DNA of 18,990 bases from Rhodocyclaceae bacterium. GTDB lineage: Bacteria > Pseudomonadota > Gammaproteobacteria > Burkholderiales > Rhodocyclaceae. The notes beneath the pieces were generated by a model. The model was not told the DNA's origin, ran no database searches, and worked only from the letters and a program-made list of their open reading frames with translations. The stretch lies in assembly GCA_013821865.1 (NCBI GenBank), contig PNJM01000014.1, positions 1-18,990 on the forward strand, read 5' to 3'. Below, piece by piece: positions 1-7,864 of the stretch (its first letter is position 1; each line of letters starts with the position of its first letter). The position numbers and the translations under genes are program-made.

Positions 1-816
1 ACTCTCATACCCCACACGCACCGCCGCACTGCTCGCATCCAGGTCTTCGTTAAGCATCAGTTGCCGGGCGTCCTGCAAGCGCAAATGCTTCAGATACTGC
101 AAGGGGCTCATGCCGGCAACCGCACGAAAGTGTTGTCGGAAGGTGGATGGACTCATGTGGGCTTTGGCAGCCAAATCATCCATCGGGACATCCTCCGTAA
201 AGTGCCGCTTCAACCAAGCGATTACCTTGGCAATTTGCTGACTCGGGGAGCCGACAGCAACGAGATGGCGCAGCGTCGGCCCATGTTCCCCATTCAGCAG
301 TCGGACAATAATCTCCTGCTGGATTAGCGGAGCAATGAGTGGAATCAGGTGCGGTTCGTCCAAGAGCCGAATCAGCCGGGTAAGCGCATCCTGCAGACCA
401 TCGTCCAGCGTCACTATGGACATCGCTCGCGAGGTCGTCACCTTGAGCGGTGCCGAAAAATCCATCTCGGCAGCCAATTGGGCAATGGCACGAGCATCCA
501 ATTCCAGACGCACACCCAGATAAGGCTCGACGGGATTGGCACGAGTAACATAGGACACCACAGGCAGGTCAACCGACGTAACGAGTGATTGCCCTGGTCC
601 ATAGTCGTAAATCTCATCGCCAAGCGTTACCCGCTTGCCGCCTTGCACCGTTATACCCAAGCCCAGACCATAGATGCATGGCATCGGTTCGGTAGCTGAA
701 CTGCGGCGATAAATCATTAGCGCCGGGATCGGCGTGCTGTAATCGCCATCGGTTTGGGCAATTTTTCCGACCAGGCGGGCAAGTAGCTTGTCGTTCATCC
801 TTGCTTGAGTCGTCAT
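1..816 (-). CDS. AraC-family transcriptional regulator (C-terminus cut by window edge)
   Basis: This open frame of 272 codons runs off the left edge without a stop. Residues ~20-170 match the AraC_N type of sensor domain (the kind in YqhC), with a typical stretch around IYRRSS...YGLGLGITVQGGKRV and SVDLPVVSYVTRA. From ~200 on comes the AraC DNA-binding domain: the first helix-turn-helix is complete (DDLAAKAHMSPSTFRQHF), followed by AGMSPLQYLKHLRLQDAR. The second helix-turn-helix is cut at VRVGYES, so roughly 90% of a usual ~300-residue protein is visible. The start at 816 is chosen because AAAGGG lies upstream; an in-frame ATG at 798 has no well-spaced ribosome site. It is divergent from the hydroxylase genes and probably activates them (inference). 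Regulators with this N-terminal domain often sit beside oxidoreductases, and YqhC itself responds to aldehydes. Codon use is less GC-biased than in genes further right. Confidence 0.9.
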   Translation of the reverse strand, partial: MTTQARMNDKLLARLVGKIAQTDGDYSTPIPALMIYRRSSATEPMPCIYGLGLGITVQGGKRVTLGDEIYDYGPGQSLVTSVDLPVVSYVTRANPVEPYLGVRLELDARAIAQLAAEMDFSAPLKVTTSRAMSIVTLDDGLQDALTRLIRLLDEPHLIPLIAPLIQQEIIVRLLNGEHGPTLRHLVAVGSPSQQIAKVIAWLKRHFTEDVPMDDLAAKAHMSPSTFRQHFRAVAGMSPLQYLKHLRLQDARQLMLNEDLDASSAAVRVGYES

Positions 817-1113
817 TCCGTGTTTCCCTTTACTCAGGCATTTCGTCTGGAATCGTCAGCGCAAAGCCTAGCACCCACCGGGACACTTTCCTCAAGGATT
901 GATGGCGATTCGTCGAATTAGGCAATAAACAAATCGAATTTGGCAAACGGGTGCAGCACTTCCTGGGCCACACTGCTGGTCATTGAACAAGCGTTCTCGG
1001 CATCACTCAATTGGGGCAATCACACAGGGGCTGTCCTTGACATGGAATGCACCCAAAGAAGCGTCCGATCGCATCAGCATCGAACATCTTCCTTTCTCAC
1101 CTCGGAGGTTCTC
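817..1113. other. Divergent regulatory region between AraC regulator and hydroxylase operon
   Basis: This ~300-base non-coding stretch is AT-rich for the window (27 of 60 bases are G/C in 901-960). It contains the paired direct repeats described separately. It also has a weak promoter candidate reading right, TTGAAC at 983-988 with a poor -10-like CTCAAT at 1006-1011 (17-bp spacing), which would suit an activator-dependent promoter. A strong GGAGG precedes the start at 1114. An open frame can be drawn from 940 through this region into the next gene, but its first 58 codons resemble nothing and precede the real start. Confidence 0.6.
913..946 (+). promoter_or_regulatory. Direct-repeat operator candidate for AraC-type regulator
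   Basis: Two copies of TCGAATTWGGCAA lie at 913-925 and 934-946, identical except for the central A/T. They are 21 bp apart start to start, two helical turns, so a dimer could bind both on one face of the DNA. AraC-family proteins commonly bind such direct repeats. The first copy overlaps a small palindrome, ATTCG-T-CGAAT (908-918). The pair lies about 100 bp from the regulator start and about 170 bp upstream of the hydroxylase start. The binding role is inferred. Confidence 0.65.
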
Positions 1114-1572
1114 ATGATCACACTCAATATCAACGGCAAGAACATCCGCGCGGATGTTGAACCCGATACGCCGCTGCTGTGGGTGCTGCGCGACACACTG
1201 CAACTCTCCGGCACCAAATACGGCTGCGGTATGGCGCTGTGCGGCGCCTGTACCGTGCATCTGAACGGCGAGCCGGTGCGCTCCTGCAGCACGCCGGTGT
1301 CCGCGGCGGTCGGCAAGAAAATCGTCACCATCGAAGGCGTCGGGCGGGACCGCGTCGCCAAGGCGGTGCAGGACGCCTGGCAACGGCTCGACGTGGTGCA
1401 GTGCGGCTACTGTCAGTCCGGCCAGATCATGAGCGCCGTGGCACTACTGGAGAAGAACCGCAAGCCCACCGACGCGGACATCGATGGCGCGATGGGCGGC
1501 AACCTCTGCCGCTGCGCCACCTACGTGCGTATCCGCGCCGCCATCCACGAAGCGGCCAAGTCGCTGGCCTGA
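1114..1572 (+). CDS. iorA: Molybdenum hydroxylase small subunit, two [2Fe-2S] clusters (isoquinoline 1-oxidoreductase alpha type)
   Basis: This 152-residue protein passes electrons from the molybdenum site of the partner subunit to an external acceptor. The N-terminal plant-ferredoxin-like domain carries Cys38, Cys43, Cys46 and Cys58 ([15 protein letters not shown]). The C-terminal helical domain carries Cys97, Cys100, Cys132 and Cys134 (QCGYCQSGQ and GGNLCRC), so all eight cluster ligands are present. Length is normal for the family. The start at 1114 is chosen because GGAGG lies 7 bases upstream and the protein then begins as the family does; longer upstream readings add unrelated sequence. 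The large subunit follows 10 nt after the stop. The family acts on N-heterocycles or aldehydes; substrate cannot be read from this subunit. The symbol is a family-level name. Confidence 0.9.
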   Translation: MITLNINGKNIRADVEPDTPLLWVLRDTLQLSGTKYGCGMALCGACTVHLNGEPVRSCSTPVSAAVGKKIVTIEGVGRDRVAKAVQDAWQRLDVVQCGYCQSGQIMSAVALLEKNRKPTDADIDGAMGGNLCRCATYVRIRAAIHEAAKSLA

Positions 1573-1582
1573 CGGAGACACC

Positions 1583-3775
1583 ATGACGACAACGCGTATC
1601 GAGAATGAAAGCCGCCGCCGCTTCCTGCAGGGCGCGGCAGGACTGACGCTGGCCATCTATCTGCCGGCGGCGACCGCCGCAGGCGGAAGCAAGAAGGCGG
1701 CAGGTGCCGCGGGCTTCGAACCCAATGCCTTCTTGCGCATCACCGAGGACAATAGCGTCACCGTCATCTCCAAGCACCTGGAGATGGGACAGGGCACCTA
1801 CACGGGATTGGCAACGATCGTGGCGGAAGAACTGGATGCGGACTGGTCTCAGGTCCGCATCGAGGGTGCGCCCGCCGACGCGAAGCGCTACAACAACCTG
1901 CTCTGGGGCCCGGCACAAGGCACCGGCGGTAGCACCGCCATCGCCAACTCCTGGGAACAGCTGCGCAAGGCGGGCGCCTCGGCCCGCGCGATGCTGGTCG
2001 CGACAGCGGCCAGGCAGTGGAAGGTCCCTCCCGCAGAAATCGTTGTCGCCGGCGGCGTGGTGATGCACAAGGCATCGGGCCGCAAGGCGAGCTTCGGCCA
2101 GCTCGCCCGCGCCGCCGCGGATGAGATACCCCCCGCAGACGTGAAACTCAAGGATCCGAAGGACTTCAAGCTGATCGGCAAGCGCGTTCCGCGCAAGGAC
2201 GGCGCCGACAAGACCACGGGCAAGGCCGTGTTTACCCAAGATATCCACCTGCCCGGCATGCTTACCGCCGTGGTGGCTCATCCACCCCGCTTCGGTGCCA
2301 AGGTGAAGTCCTACGATGCGTCCAAGGCCAGGGCCGTCAAGGGCGTGGTCGATGTGGTGCAGATCCCCAGCGGCGTGGCGGTCCTCGCCAAGGACACGTG
2401 GAGCGCCAGGAAGGGGCGCGACGCCCTCACCGTCGAGTGGGACGAGAGCGCAGCGTTCAAGCTCGGCTCGGAGCAGATCCTTGCCCAGTATCGGGAGCTG
2501 GCCAAGTCGCCCGGCGCCGTGGCGAGTCAGACCGGCGATGCGGACAAGGCGTTGGCTGGTGCCGCGCGGACTCTGGAAGCGTCCTATGACGTGCCCTATC
2601 TGGCCCATGCCGCGATGGAGCCGATGAACTGCGTGGTGCAACTGGGCAAGGACGGCTGCGAAGTATGGAACGGCGAGCAGATGCAGACCGTCGATCAGAT
2701 GGCGCTGGCCAAGCTCTTCGGCCTGCCGCCGGAAAAGGTGCGCATCCACATGCTCTATGCCGGCGGCAGCTTCGGCCGCCGTGCCAACAAGGACTCCGAC
2801 TACATCCTCGAGGCCGCCCACATCGCCAAGGCCATCGATGGGCGCGCGCCGGTCAAGCTGGTCTGGCTGCGTGAAGACGACATGCGCGCAGGCTACTACC
2901 GTCCGATGTTCCATCACCGCCTGTGGGCCGGGCTGGATGACCAGGGCCGGCTGGTCGGCTGGCGCCATCGCCTGGTCGGGCAGTCGATCCTCGCCGGATC
3001 GCCCTTCGCAGCGCTGGTTAAGGACGGTATCGATGGCGCGTCGGTGGAAGGCGCCACCAACCTGCCTTATGCAATTCCCAATAGGCTGGTGGAGTTGCAC
3101 ACGCCGACGAACATCGGCGTACCGGTGCTGTGGTGGCGCTCCGTGGGCTCCACCCACACCGCCTTCTCGACGGAATGCTTCATCGACGAACTGGCGCAAG
3201 CGGCGGGAAAGGATCCGGTGGCCTGGCGTCTGTCCATGCTCGAACAACATCCGCGCCATGCGGCGGTCCTCAAGCTGGCCGCGGACCGGGCCGGCTGGGA
3301 CACGCCGCTGCCGTCCGGCAAGGCGGGCGAGCGGCGCGGCCGGGGCGTAGCGGTGCACGAGTCCTTCAGTACCTACGTGGCCCAGGTCGCGGAAGTGACG
3401 GTGAAGGACGACGGCAGCTATCGCGTGGACCGTGTGGTGTGCGCGGTGGATTGCGGCATTGCCGTCAATCCAGACATCGTCCGGGCCCAGGTCGAGGGCG
3501 CGGTCGGCTTCGCCTTGTCCACGGTGCTGAACGGCGGCGCCATCACCCTCACCGACGGCAGGGTGGACCAGTCCAACTTCCACGATTATCTGACCGTGCG
3601 GATCGGTGACATGCCGCGCGTCGAGGTGCACATCGTCCCCTCGGCGGCCAATCCCACGGGTATCGGCGAGCCGGGTGTGCCGCCTCTGGCGCCGGCGGTG
3701 GCGAACGCGCTGGCGGCGGCGACCGGCAAGCGGGTGCGCAAGCTGCCGATCAGTGCCGACCTGCTGAGGGCGTAG
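1583..3775 (+). CDS. iorB: Molybdenum hydroxylase large (Mo-cofactor) subunit, Tat-exported, isoquinoline 1-oxidoreductase beta type
   Basis: This 730-residue catalytic subunit belongs to the xanthine oxidase superfamily, IorB branch, which hydroxylates N-heterocycles or oxidises aldehydes using water and a Mo-pterin. The N-terminus has a Tat signal, SRRRFLQ (residues 10-16) with a hydrophobic stretch ending near ATAA, so the complex should be periplasmic. Mo-cofactor motifs appear in order: EMGQGTYTGLATIVAEELDA, HAAMEPMNCVV, YAGGSFGRRANKDSDY, WWRSVGSTHTAFSTECFIDE and near the C-terminus TGIGEPGVPPLAPAVANAL, whose Glu should be the catalytic base. The start at 1583 follows GGAG; a longer frame begins at 1484 but overlaps the previous gene and would bury the Tat signal. 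No cytochrome c subunit or XdhC-like maturation gene follows; an IS relic does. The natural substrate is unknown; an aldehyde is plausible given the regulator type. Confidence 0.9.
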   Translation: MTTTRIENESRRRFLQGAAGLTLAIYLPAATAAGGSKKAAGAAGFEPNAFLRITEDNSVTVISKHLEMGQGTYTGLATIVAEELDADWSQVRIEGAPADAKRYNNLLWGPAQGTGGSTAIANSWEQLRKAGASARAMLVATAARQWKVPPAEIVVAGGVVMHKASGRKASFGQLARAAADEIPPADVKLKDPKDFKLIGKRVPRKDGADKTTGKAVFTQDIHLPGMLTAVVAHPPRFGAKVKSYDASKARAVKGVVDVVQIPSGVAVLAKDTWSARKGRDALTVEWDESAAFKLGSEQILAQYRELAKSPGAVASQTGDADKALAGAARTLEASYDVPYLAHAAMEPMNCVVQLGKDGCEVWNGEQMQTVDQMALAKLFGLPPEKVRIHMLYAGGSFGRRANKDSDYILEAAHIAKAIDGRAPVKLVWLREDDMRAGYYRPMFHHRLWAGLDDQGRLVGWRHRLVGQSILAGSPFAALVKDGIDGASVEGATNLPYAIPNRLVELHTPTNIGVPVLWWRSVGSTHTAFSTECFIDELAQAAGKDPVAWRLSMLEQHPRHAAVLKLAADRAGWDTPLPSGKAGERRGRGVAVHESFSTYVAQVAEVTVKDDGSYRVDRVVCAVDCGIAVNPDIVRAQVEGAVGFALSTVLNGGAITLTDGRVDQSNFHDYLTVRIGDMPRVEVHIVPSAANPTGIGEPGVPPLAPAVANALAAATGKRVRKLPISADLLRA

Positions 3776-3777
3776 TC

Positions 3778-3975
3778 ATGCACAGCACCGACCGGCAAGT
3801 GCTCGACTGGGTTCTGCCAACGCTTGGGCTGGATCGCGGCTGTTACTGGATCGTCGACGACACGGGCTTCCCGAAGTAGGGGAGGCATTCGGTCGGTGTC
3901 TCCCGGGAGTACTGCGGCCAGTTGGGCAAACAGGACAACTGCCGGGTGGCCGTCAGTCTGTCGCTGGCGAGCCAT
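3778..3975 (+). pseudogene. IS701-family transposase fragment with in-frame stop
   Basis: Reading from ATG 3778 gives a stretch with the very characteristic IS701 transposase signature: YWIVDDTGFPK, a TAG stop, then [18 protein letters not shown] followed by [14 protein letters not shown]. Intact family members have a lysine where the stop is (FPKKG), so one AAG-to-TAG change explains it. The DD of VDDTG is the first conserved acidic position of the DDE site. Similarity stops around 3966-3975, where the sequence turns into a toxin relic on the other strand. Only ~65 codons of a ~400-codon gene remain, and no terminal inverted repeats are visible. It starts 2 nt after the hydroxylase stop codon. 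Confidence 0.85.
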
Positions 3976-4030
3976 GTAGATCACTCGGTACGTACCCGAC
4001 TCGTCCCCCACTCGAAGTTCCTCGGCACCC
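3967..4030 (-). pseudogene. Fragment of RelE/Gp49-like (HigB family) toxin
   Basis: On the minus strand, from next to the SDR stop codon, the reading [22 protein letters not shown] closely resembles the core strand region of phage-derived Gp49-like/RelE toxins (pattern [18 protein letters not shown]). The usual continuation (VYVLHAFQKKTQ) is missing: the frame runs instead into sequence antisense to the IS701 relic. No antitoxin gene is present. The match is about 20 residues, recognised from memory, so it is suggestive rather than certain. It probably marks a toxin gene destroyed by IS701 insertion and deletion. Confidence 0.6.
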
Positions 4031-4801
4031 TTACAGCCGCAACCCGCGCGGCTTGCGCCCGGCCCGCCTGAACAGCCGGTCGAACACCGGATTGGGCAGG
4101 AACCTCATGATGCGCGCCACGATCGCCATCTGCCAGGGCACGACAGCGAAACGCCGGCCTTGCTCAATGACGCGGGCGATGCGCCGCGCGGCGACGTCGG
4201 CCGGCAGGATGAAGGGCATCGGATAGGTGTTCACCGCCGTCATCGGCGTGGCGACATAGCCGGGGCACACGGTCACCACTTTCACGCCGCTGGGCCGCAG
4301 TTCGATGCGCAAGGCTTCCAGATAGGCGATGGCCGCCGCCTTCGATGCGCTGTAGGCGCCGGCGCCGGGCAGGCCGCGCAGGCCGGCGACCGAGGCGATG
4401 CCGACAAGGCGGCCGCGCCCGGCCTCGCGCATCGGCGCGATGAAGGGGTGAAAAGTCGCCGCCAGGCCGACCACGTTGGTCTGCATGATGCGGCCGAAGA
4501 CCCCGATGTCCTCGGCGTGCTCGGTCAGCGTGCCGACCGAGATGCCGGCATTGGCGATGACGATGTCGGGAACGCCGAAGCGGCTGATGAAATCCCCTGC
4601 CGCCGCGGCGAGCGCCGGAGCATCGGCGACGTCGGCGACATAGGTTGCCGTTTCGGTGGGGAGCTTGTGCGAGATTTCGGCGAGGGCTTCGGCGCGGCGC
4701 GCCACCAGACCAAGCCGGGCGCCCTGCGCCGCGTAATGCGCGGCCAGCGCCGCGCCGATGCCGCTCGAAGCCCCTGTAATAAAGACTTTGAGCGGCTGCA
4801 A
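4031..4801 (-). CDS. Short-chain dehydrogenase/reductase (classical SDR)
   Basis: A 256-residue NAD(P)-dependent oxidoreductase of the classical SDR family. The cofactor motif TGASSGIG is at residues 9-16, NAG at 84-86, and the catalytic set is Asn109, Ser137, Tyr150 and Lys154 (YSASK). The motif CPGYVATPM after the active site is typical. The basic C-terminal tail with a hydrophobic stretch ([17 protein letters not shown]) could associate with membrane, as in several SDRs of this size. Arg35-Arg36 after the second strand suggests NADP(H), an inference. It is the last gene of the argS-SPOR-dsbA-SDR run, starting 4 nt after the dsbA stop. Substrate unknown. Confidence 0.9.
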   Translation of the reverse strand: MQPLKVFITGASSGIGAALAAHYAAQGARLGLVARRAEALAEISHKLPTETATYVADVADAPALAAAAGDFISRFGVPDIVIANAGISVGTLTEHAEDIGVFGRIMQTNVVGLAATFHPFIAPMREAGRGRLVGIASVAGLRGLPGAGAYSASKAAAIAYLEALRIELRPSGVKVVTVCPGYVATPMTAVNTYPMPFILPADVAARRIARVIEQGRRFAVVPWQMAIVARIMRFLPNPVFDRLFRRAGRKPRGLRL

Positions 4802-4805
4802 CGCG

Positions 4806-5450
4806 CTACTTCTTCTTGCCGCGCTCGCCGCGCGCCTTGACGACGAGTTCGTCCAGCGTCCTCATCAACTGCTCGGGGCTGCCGGCCATGGACAGGGAGG
4901 TCGCATACTTGCCGTCGACGATCAGGGTCGGCACGCCGGTGACATCGAATGCCTGGCTGAGTTGCGCCGCCCGCTTGAGCTTGCTCTGCACGGTGAACGA
5001 GTTCCAGGCATCGCTGAATTTCTTGCGATCCACGCCTTTCTTCGCCATCCACTCGAGCTGGATCTTCTGGTCGCCGAGGTTCACGCGGTCGATGTGCACG
5101 GCGTCGAACACTTCGCCATGCAGGCGATCCAGCTCGCCGATCGCCTCCAGCGTATAGAAAGTGTGGGCCAGCGGCGCCCAGCGCTCGGAAGGAATGGCCG
5201 GCACGCGGCGGAACTCGACGTCCCTGGGCAGCTTCGCCGTCCATTTCCTGAGGAAGGGTTCGAGGTCGAAGCAGTGCGGGCAGCCATACCAGAAGAACTC
5301 GGTAACCTCGACCTTGGCGCCCGAGTCGACCGGCTGCGGCGCGGCCAGCGCCTTGTATTCACGCCCGGCCTGCGAAGCGGCTCCGGCCGAAGCGGCAACC
5401 AGCGCAAAAAAAAGGCCGGCCAGGCCGAGCCATTTCTTCATGTTCATCAT
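4806..5450 (-). CDS. dsbA: Periplasmic thiol:disulfide interchange protein DsbA
   Basis: A 214-residue thiol oxidase that introduces disulfide bonds into exported proteins. An N-terminal signal peptide (MKKWLGLAGLFFALVAASAGA) is followed by a thioredoxin fold with the redox motif CPHC at 57-60 in the context FFWYGCPHCFDLEPF, exactly as in DsbA, and the cis-proline loop GVPTLIV at 172-178. The helical insertion lies between them. The start at 5450 is set by GGAG 6 bases upstream; in-frame ATGs at 5447 and 5441 are alternatives. A much longer frame opening at 6095 only overlaps the upstream SPOR gene and is not real. The signal sequence contains a run of eight T on the coding strand. The gene sits 23 nt after the SPOR gene; the partner DsbB is not here. 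Confidence 0.95.
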   Translation of the reverse strand: MMNMKKWLGLAGLFFALVAASAGAASQAGREYKALAAPQPVDSGAKVEVTEFFWYGCPHCFDLEPFLRKWTAKLPRDVEFRRVPAIPSERWAPLAHTFYTLEAIGELDRLHGEVFDAVHIDRVNLGDQKIQLEWMAKKGVDRKKFSDAWNSFTVQSKLKRAAQLSQAFDVTGVPTLIVDGKYATSLSMAGSPEQLMRTLDELVVKARGERGKKK

Positions 5451-5473
5451 TCGATTCTCCTTGATGCAGGCGC

Positions 5474-6088
5474 TCAATTCGCGCCTTCCTTGACTTTGAC
5501 CACCGTGGCCTGGATTCCATTCTGCGCGAGCTGCGTGCGCACCTTGCTCATGTCTTCCGGGCTGCGATAGGGGCCGATGCGCACGCGGTGCATGACGCCC
5601 TTCTCGGGCACGGTCACCTGCTGCACGCCGGCCTCCACCCCCATTAACGCAAGCCGCGCCTTCAGGTTGTCCGCGTCGGCGGGATTCTGGAAGGCGCCGG
5701 CCTGGAGATAGAGCGCATCGCCGCCGGAAGGTTCCGTCTTCTGCTCGGGTTTCGGCGCCGGCAGCGGTGCGGCCTCTCCGCTGCCGGGCAGGATCTTGTA
5801 GAACTCGAAGCGCGGCTTTTCGGCGACCTTGTCGCCGGGCTTGCCGGGCAGCGCCGCGGGCGCGCCGGGAGCGGCGTCGGGCCTGGCAGCCTCGTGCGCT
5901 TTCGCTTCGCCGTTCTTCTCGGCCGGCTTGCTCTTGGCCTGGAACGGAATGGGCATCTTGTTCATGTACCAGACGACGCCGGCGGCGATGACGACACCGA
6001 CCACCAGTCCGATGAACATGCCGACGAGGGTGCCGCCAAAGCTCCTGCGCCTGGGCGGAGTGTTGCGGGGCTTGAAATCGCGGCTCAT
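5474..6088 (-). CDS. SPOR-domain membrane protein (FtsN-like)
   Basis: A 204-residue bitopic inner-membrane protein. A short basic cytoplasmic end (PPRRRSF) precedes one membrane helix at ~19-42, then a Pro/Ala/Lys-rich periplasmic linker (~45-122), and a C-terminal SPOR domain at ~125-200 (ALYLQAGAFQNPADADNLKARL ... HRVRIGPYRSPEDMSKVRTQL). SPOR domains bind denuded glycan strands at the division septum, so a role in cell division or peptidoglycan remodelling is expected. It may be the FtsN of this organism, but several SPOR proteins usually coexist, so no symbol is given. AGGA lies 8 bases before the start. It begins 9 nt after argS, a placement I recall from other betaproteobacteria. Confidence 0.88.
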   Translation of the reverse strand: MSRDFKPRNTPPRRRSFGGTLVGMFIGLVVGVVIAAGVVWYMNKMPIPFQAKSKPAEKNGEAKAHEAARPDAAPGAPAALPGKPGDKVAEKPRFEFYKILPGSGEAAPLPAPKPEQKTEPSGGDALYLQAGAFQNPADADNLKARLALMGVEAGVQQVTVPEKGVMHRVRIGPYRSPEDMSKVRTQLAQNGIQATVVKVKEGAN

Positions 6089-6097
6089 GTGTCAATC

Positions 6098-7831
6098 CTA
6101 CATGGATTCCGGGGCGCTCACGCCCAGGATGGCGAGGCCGTTCCTCAGCACCTGGCGCACCGCCAGGCAGAGCGCGAGGCGCGCGAGGCGCAGCCGCTCA
6201 TCCTCGACCAGGATGCGTTCGGCATTGTAGTAGCTATGGAAATCGCCCGCCAGATCCTTCAGGTAGAAGGCGATCGCATGCGGCGCATGGTCGCGCGCGG
6301 CATTCTCGACCGTCTCGGGAAATTCCGCCAGCCGCGCACACAGCGCCAGCTCGCGTTCATTGGCGAGCGGCGCGACGTCCGTGCCCGGCAGTTCCGCTTC
6401 GCTGCCGCCCCACTGCGCCAGCACCGAGCAGACGCGGGCATGGGCGTACTGGATGTAGTACACCGGGTTTTCGTTGCTCTGCGACTTGGCGAGATCCAGG
6501 TCGAAATCGAGATGCTGGTCCGATTTGCGCAGCACGTAGAAGAAGCGGCAGGCGTCGTTGCCGACTTCCTTCCTCAACTCGCGCAGGGTGACGAACTCGC
6601 CGGAGCGCGTGCTCATCGAGGTCTTCCGGCCGTCGCGGTAGAGCACGGCGAACTGCACCAGCGCCACCTCCAGCCTGTTCTCGTCGAGTCCCAGCGCCTT
6701 GATGGCGCCCTTCACGCGCGGGATGTAGCCGTGGTGGTCGGCGCCCCAGATGTCGATGATGCGGTCGAAGCCGCGCTCGTACTTGTTGAGATGGTAGGCG
6801 ATGTCGGAGGCGAAGTAGGTGTACAGCCCGTTTTCGCGCTGCACGACGCGGTCCTTCTCGTCGCCGAAAGCGGTCGAGCGGAACCACCTGGCGCCGTCCT
6901 GCGCGTAGACGTGGCCGTGCTTCTCCAGCAGCGCCACGGCCTTGTCGACCATGCCCGTGTCGAAGAGCGATTTCTCCGAGAACCACGTGTCGAAATGCAC
7001 GCCGAACTCGGCGAGATCCTCGCGGCTGTCGCCCAGCTGCTCCGTCAGCGTGTAATTGTGCACATAGGCGTAGTCGTCGCCGAGCAGTTCCTTGGCTTTG
7101 GCGATCAGCGCATCGAGATGCACCTCGGCATCCTCCTGCGCATCCGGCGCGCCGGCCGTCACGGCCGCGGCATCGCGCTTGTAGCGATCGCCATGGGCTT
7201 TCCTGATCGCCTCGGCCATGTCGCGCACGTAGTCGCCCTGGTAGGCGTTCTTCGGGAAGGGGATGGCGGAGCCGTGCAGTTCGAGGTAGCGCAGCCAGGT
7301 CGACAGCGCCAGGATGTCCATCTGCCGGCCGGCGTCGTTGACGTAGAACTCGCGCGTAACCTTGTAGCCGGCGAAATCGAGCAGGCTGGAGAGGCTGGCG
7401 CCGTAGGCCGCACCGCGGCCGTGGCCGACGTGCAGCGGCCCGGTCGGGTTGGCCGAGACGAACTCGACCTGCACCTTTCTGCCGCCGCCCATCGCGTTGC
7501 TGCCGAATTCCGCGCCCTGCTCCAGCACCGCCCCCACCGCCTGCAGCTTGGCCGCCGGGGCAAGGAAGAGATTGATGAAGCCGGCGCCGGCCACTTCCGC
7601 CTTGGCGACGAACGGCGATTTCGGCAGTTCGGCAACGAGGCGGCCGGCGATGTCGCGCGGATTGAGCTTGAGCGGCTTGGCCAGCTGCAGCGCCAGGTTG
7701 GTGGCAAAGTCGCCGTGGCTCGCCTGCCTGGGGCGTTCCAGCGTGATCGTGACAGACTGTTGCTCAGGAGCAACAATCGCGAGCGCATCGCGCAGCAAGT
7801 CGGCCAGTCGGGTGCGGATATCTACAGCCAT
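6098..7831 (-). CDS. argS: Arginyl-tRNA synthetase
   Basis: A 577-residue class I aminoacyl-tRNA synthetase that charges tRNA-Arg in the cytoplasm. The N-terminal Arg-tRNA-synthetase domain (~1-90) is followed by the catalytic core with the HIGH-type motif HVGH at 134-137 ([16 protein letters not shown]), the strand [11 protein letters not shown] (~362-372), and the KMSKS-equivalent loop SMSTR at 405-409 ([18 protein letters not shown]). The C-terminal DALR anticodon-binding domain runs from ~[14 protein letters not shown] to the end ([10 protein letters not shown]). Length matches the family. No strong ribosome site precedes the start; a TATAAT lies just upstream. It leads the operon with the SPOR protein, dsbA and the SDR. 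Confidence 0.97.
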   Translation of the reverse strand: MAVDIRTRLADLLRDALAIVAPEQQSVTITLERPRQASHGDFATNLALQLAKPLKLNPRDIAGRLVAELPKSPFVAKAEVAGAGFINLFLAPAAKLQAVGAVLEQGAEFGSNAMGGGRKVQVEFVSANPTGPLHVGHGRGAAYGASLSSLLDFAGYKVTREFYVNDAGRQMDILALSTWLRYLELHGSAIPFPKNAYQGDYVRDMAEAIRKAHGDRYKRDAAAVTAGAPDAQEDAEVHLDALIAKAKELLGDDYAYVHNYTLTEQLGDSREDLAEFGVHFDTWFSEKSLFDTGMVDKAVALLEKHGHVYAQDGARWFRSTAFGDEKDRVVQRENGLYTYFASDIAYHLNKYERGFDRIIDIWGADHHGYIPRVKGAIKALGLDENRLEVALVQFAVLYRDGRKTSMSTRSGEFVTLRELRKEVGNDACRFFYVLRKSDQHLDFDLDLAKSQSNENPVYYIQYAHARVCSVLAQWGGSEAELPGTDVAPLANERELALCARLAEFPETVENAARDHAPHAIAFYLKDLAGDFHSYYNAERILVEDERLRLARLALCLAVRQVLRNGLAILGVSAPESM

Positions 7832-7857
7832 TTTCTGTGATGCTCTGGAAAGCGCGC

Positions 7858-7863
7858 ATTATA
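7858..7863 (-). promoter_or_regulatory. -10 element of the argS promoter
   Basis: On the minus strand this reads GGTATAATGCGC, a perfect TATAAT 27 bp before the argS start. No good TTGACA match sits 16-18 bp upstream; the spacer there is occupied by the palindrome at 7865-7880. Confidence 0.6.
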
Positions 7864-7864
7864 C

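Noticed and set aside
61..327. Small plus-strand open frame within the AraC regulator region
   Set aside because: It is antisense to the well-conserved helix-turn-helix region of the regulator.
941..957. Possible sigma-54 site TGGCA...GTGCA
   Set aside because: The GG to GC spacing is one base short and the -12 element is poor.
1037..1042. Perfect TTGACA upstream of the hydroxylase operon
   Set aside because: No -10-like hexamer at 16-19 bp downstream (AGCGTC region), so it is probably chance.
1427..3631. 734-codon minus-strand open frame antisense to the Mo hydroxylase large subunit
   Set aside because: Low-complexity His/Arg/Gly/Ala translation with no recognisable family; a normal by-product of GC-rich third positions opposite a real gene.
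3586..4011. 141-codon minus-strand open frame spanning the IS701 relic
   Set aside because: Only its first ~13 codons resemble a toxin; the rest is antisense to the transposase relic and the hydroxylase gene, so it is not an intact gene.
5894..7840. 648-codon plus-strand open frame antisense to argS and the SPOR gene
   Set aside because: Both minus-strand genes are unmistakable; the antisense translation has no family features.
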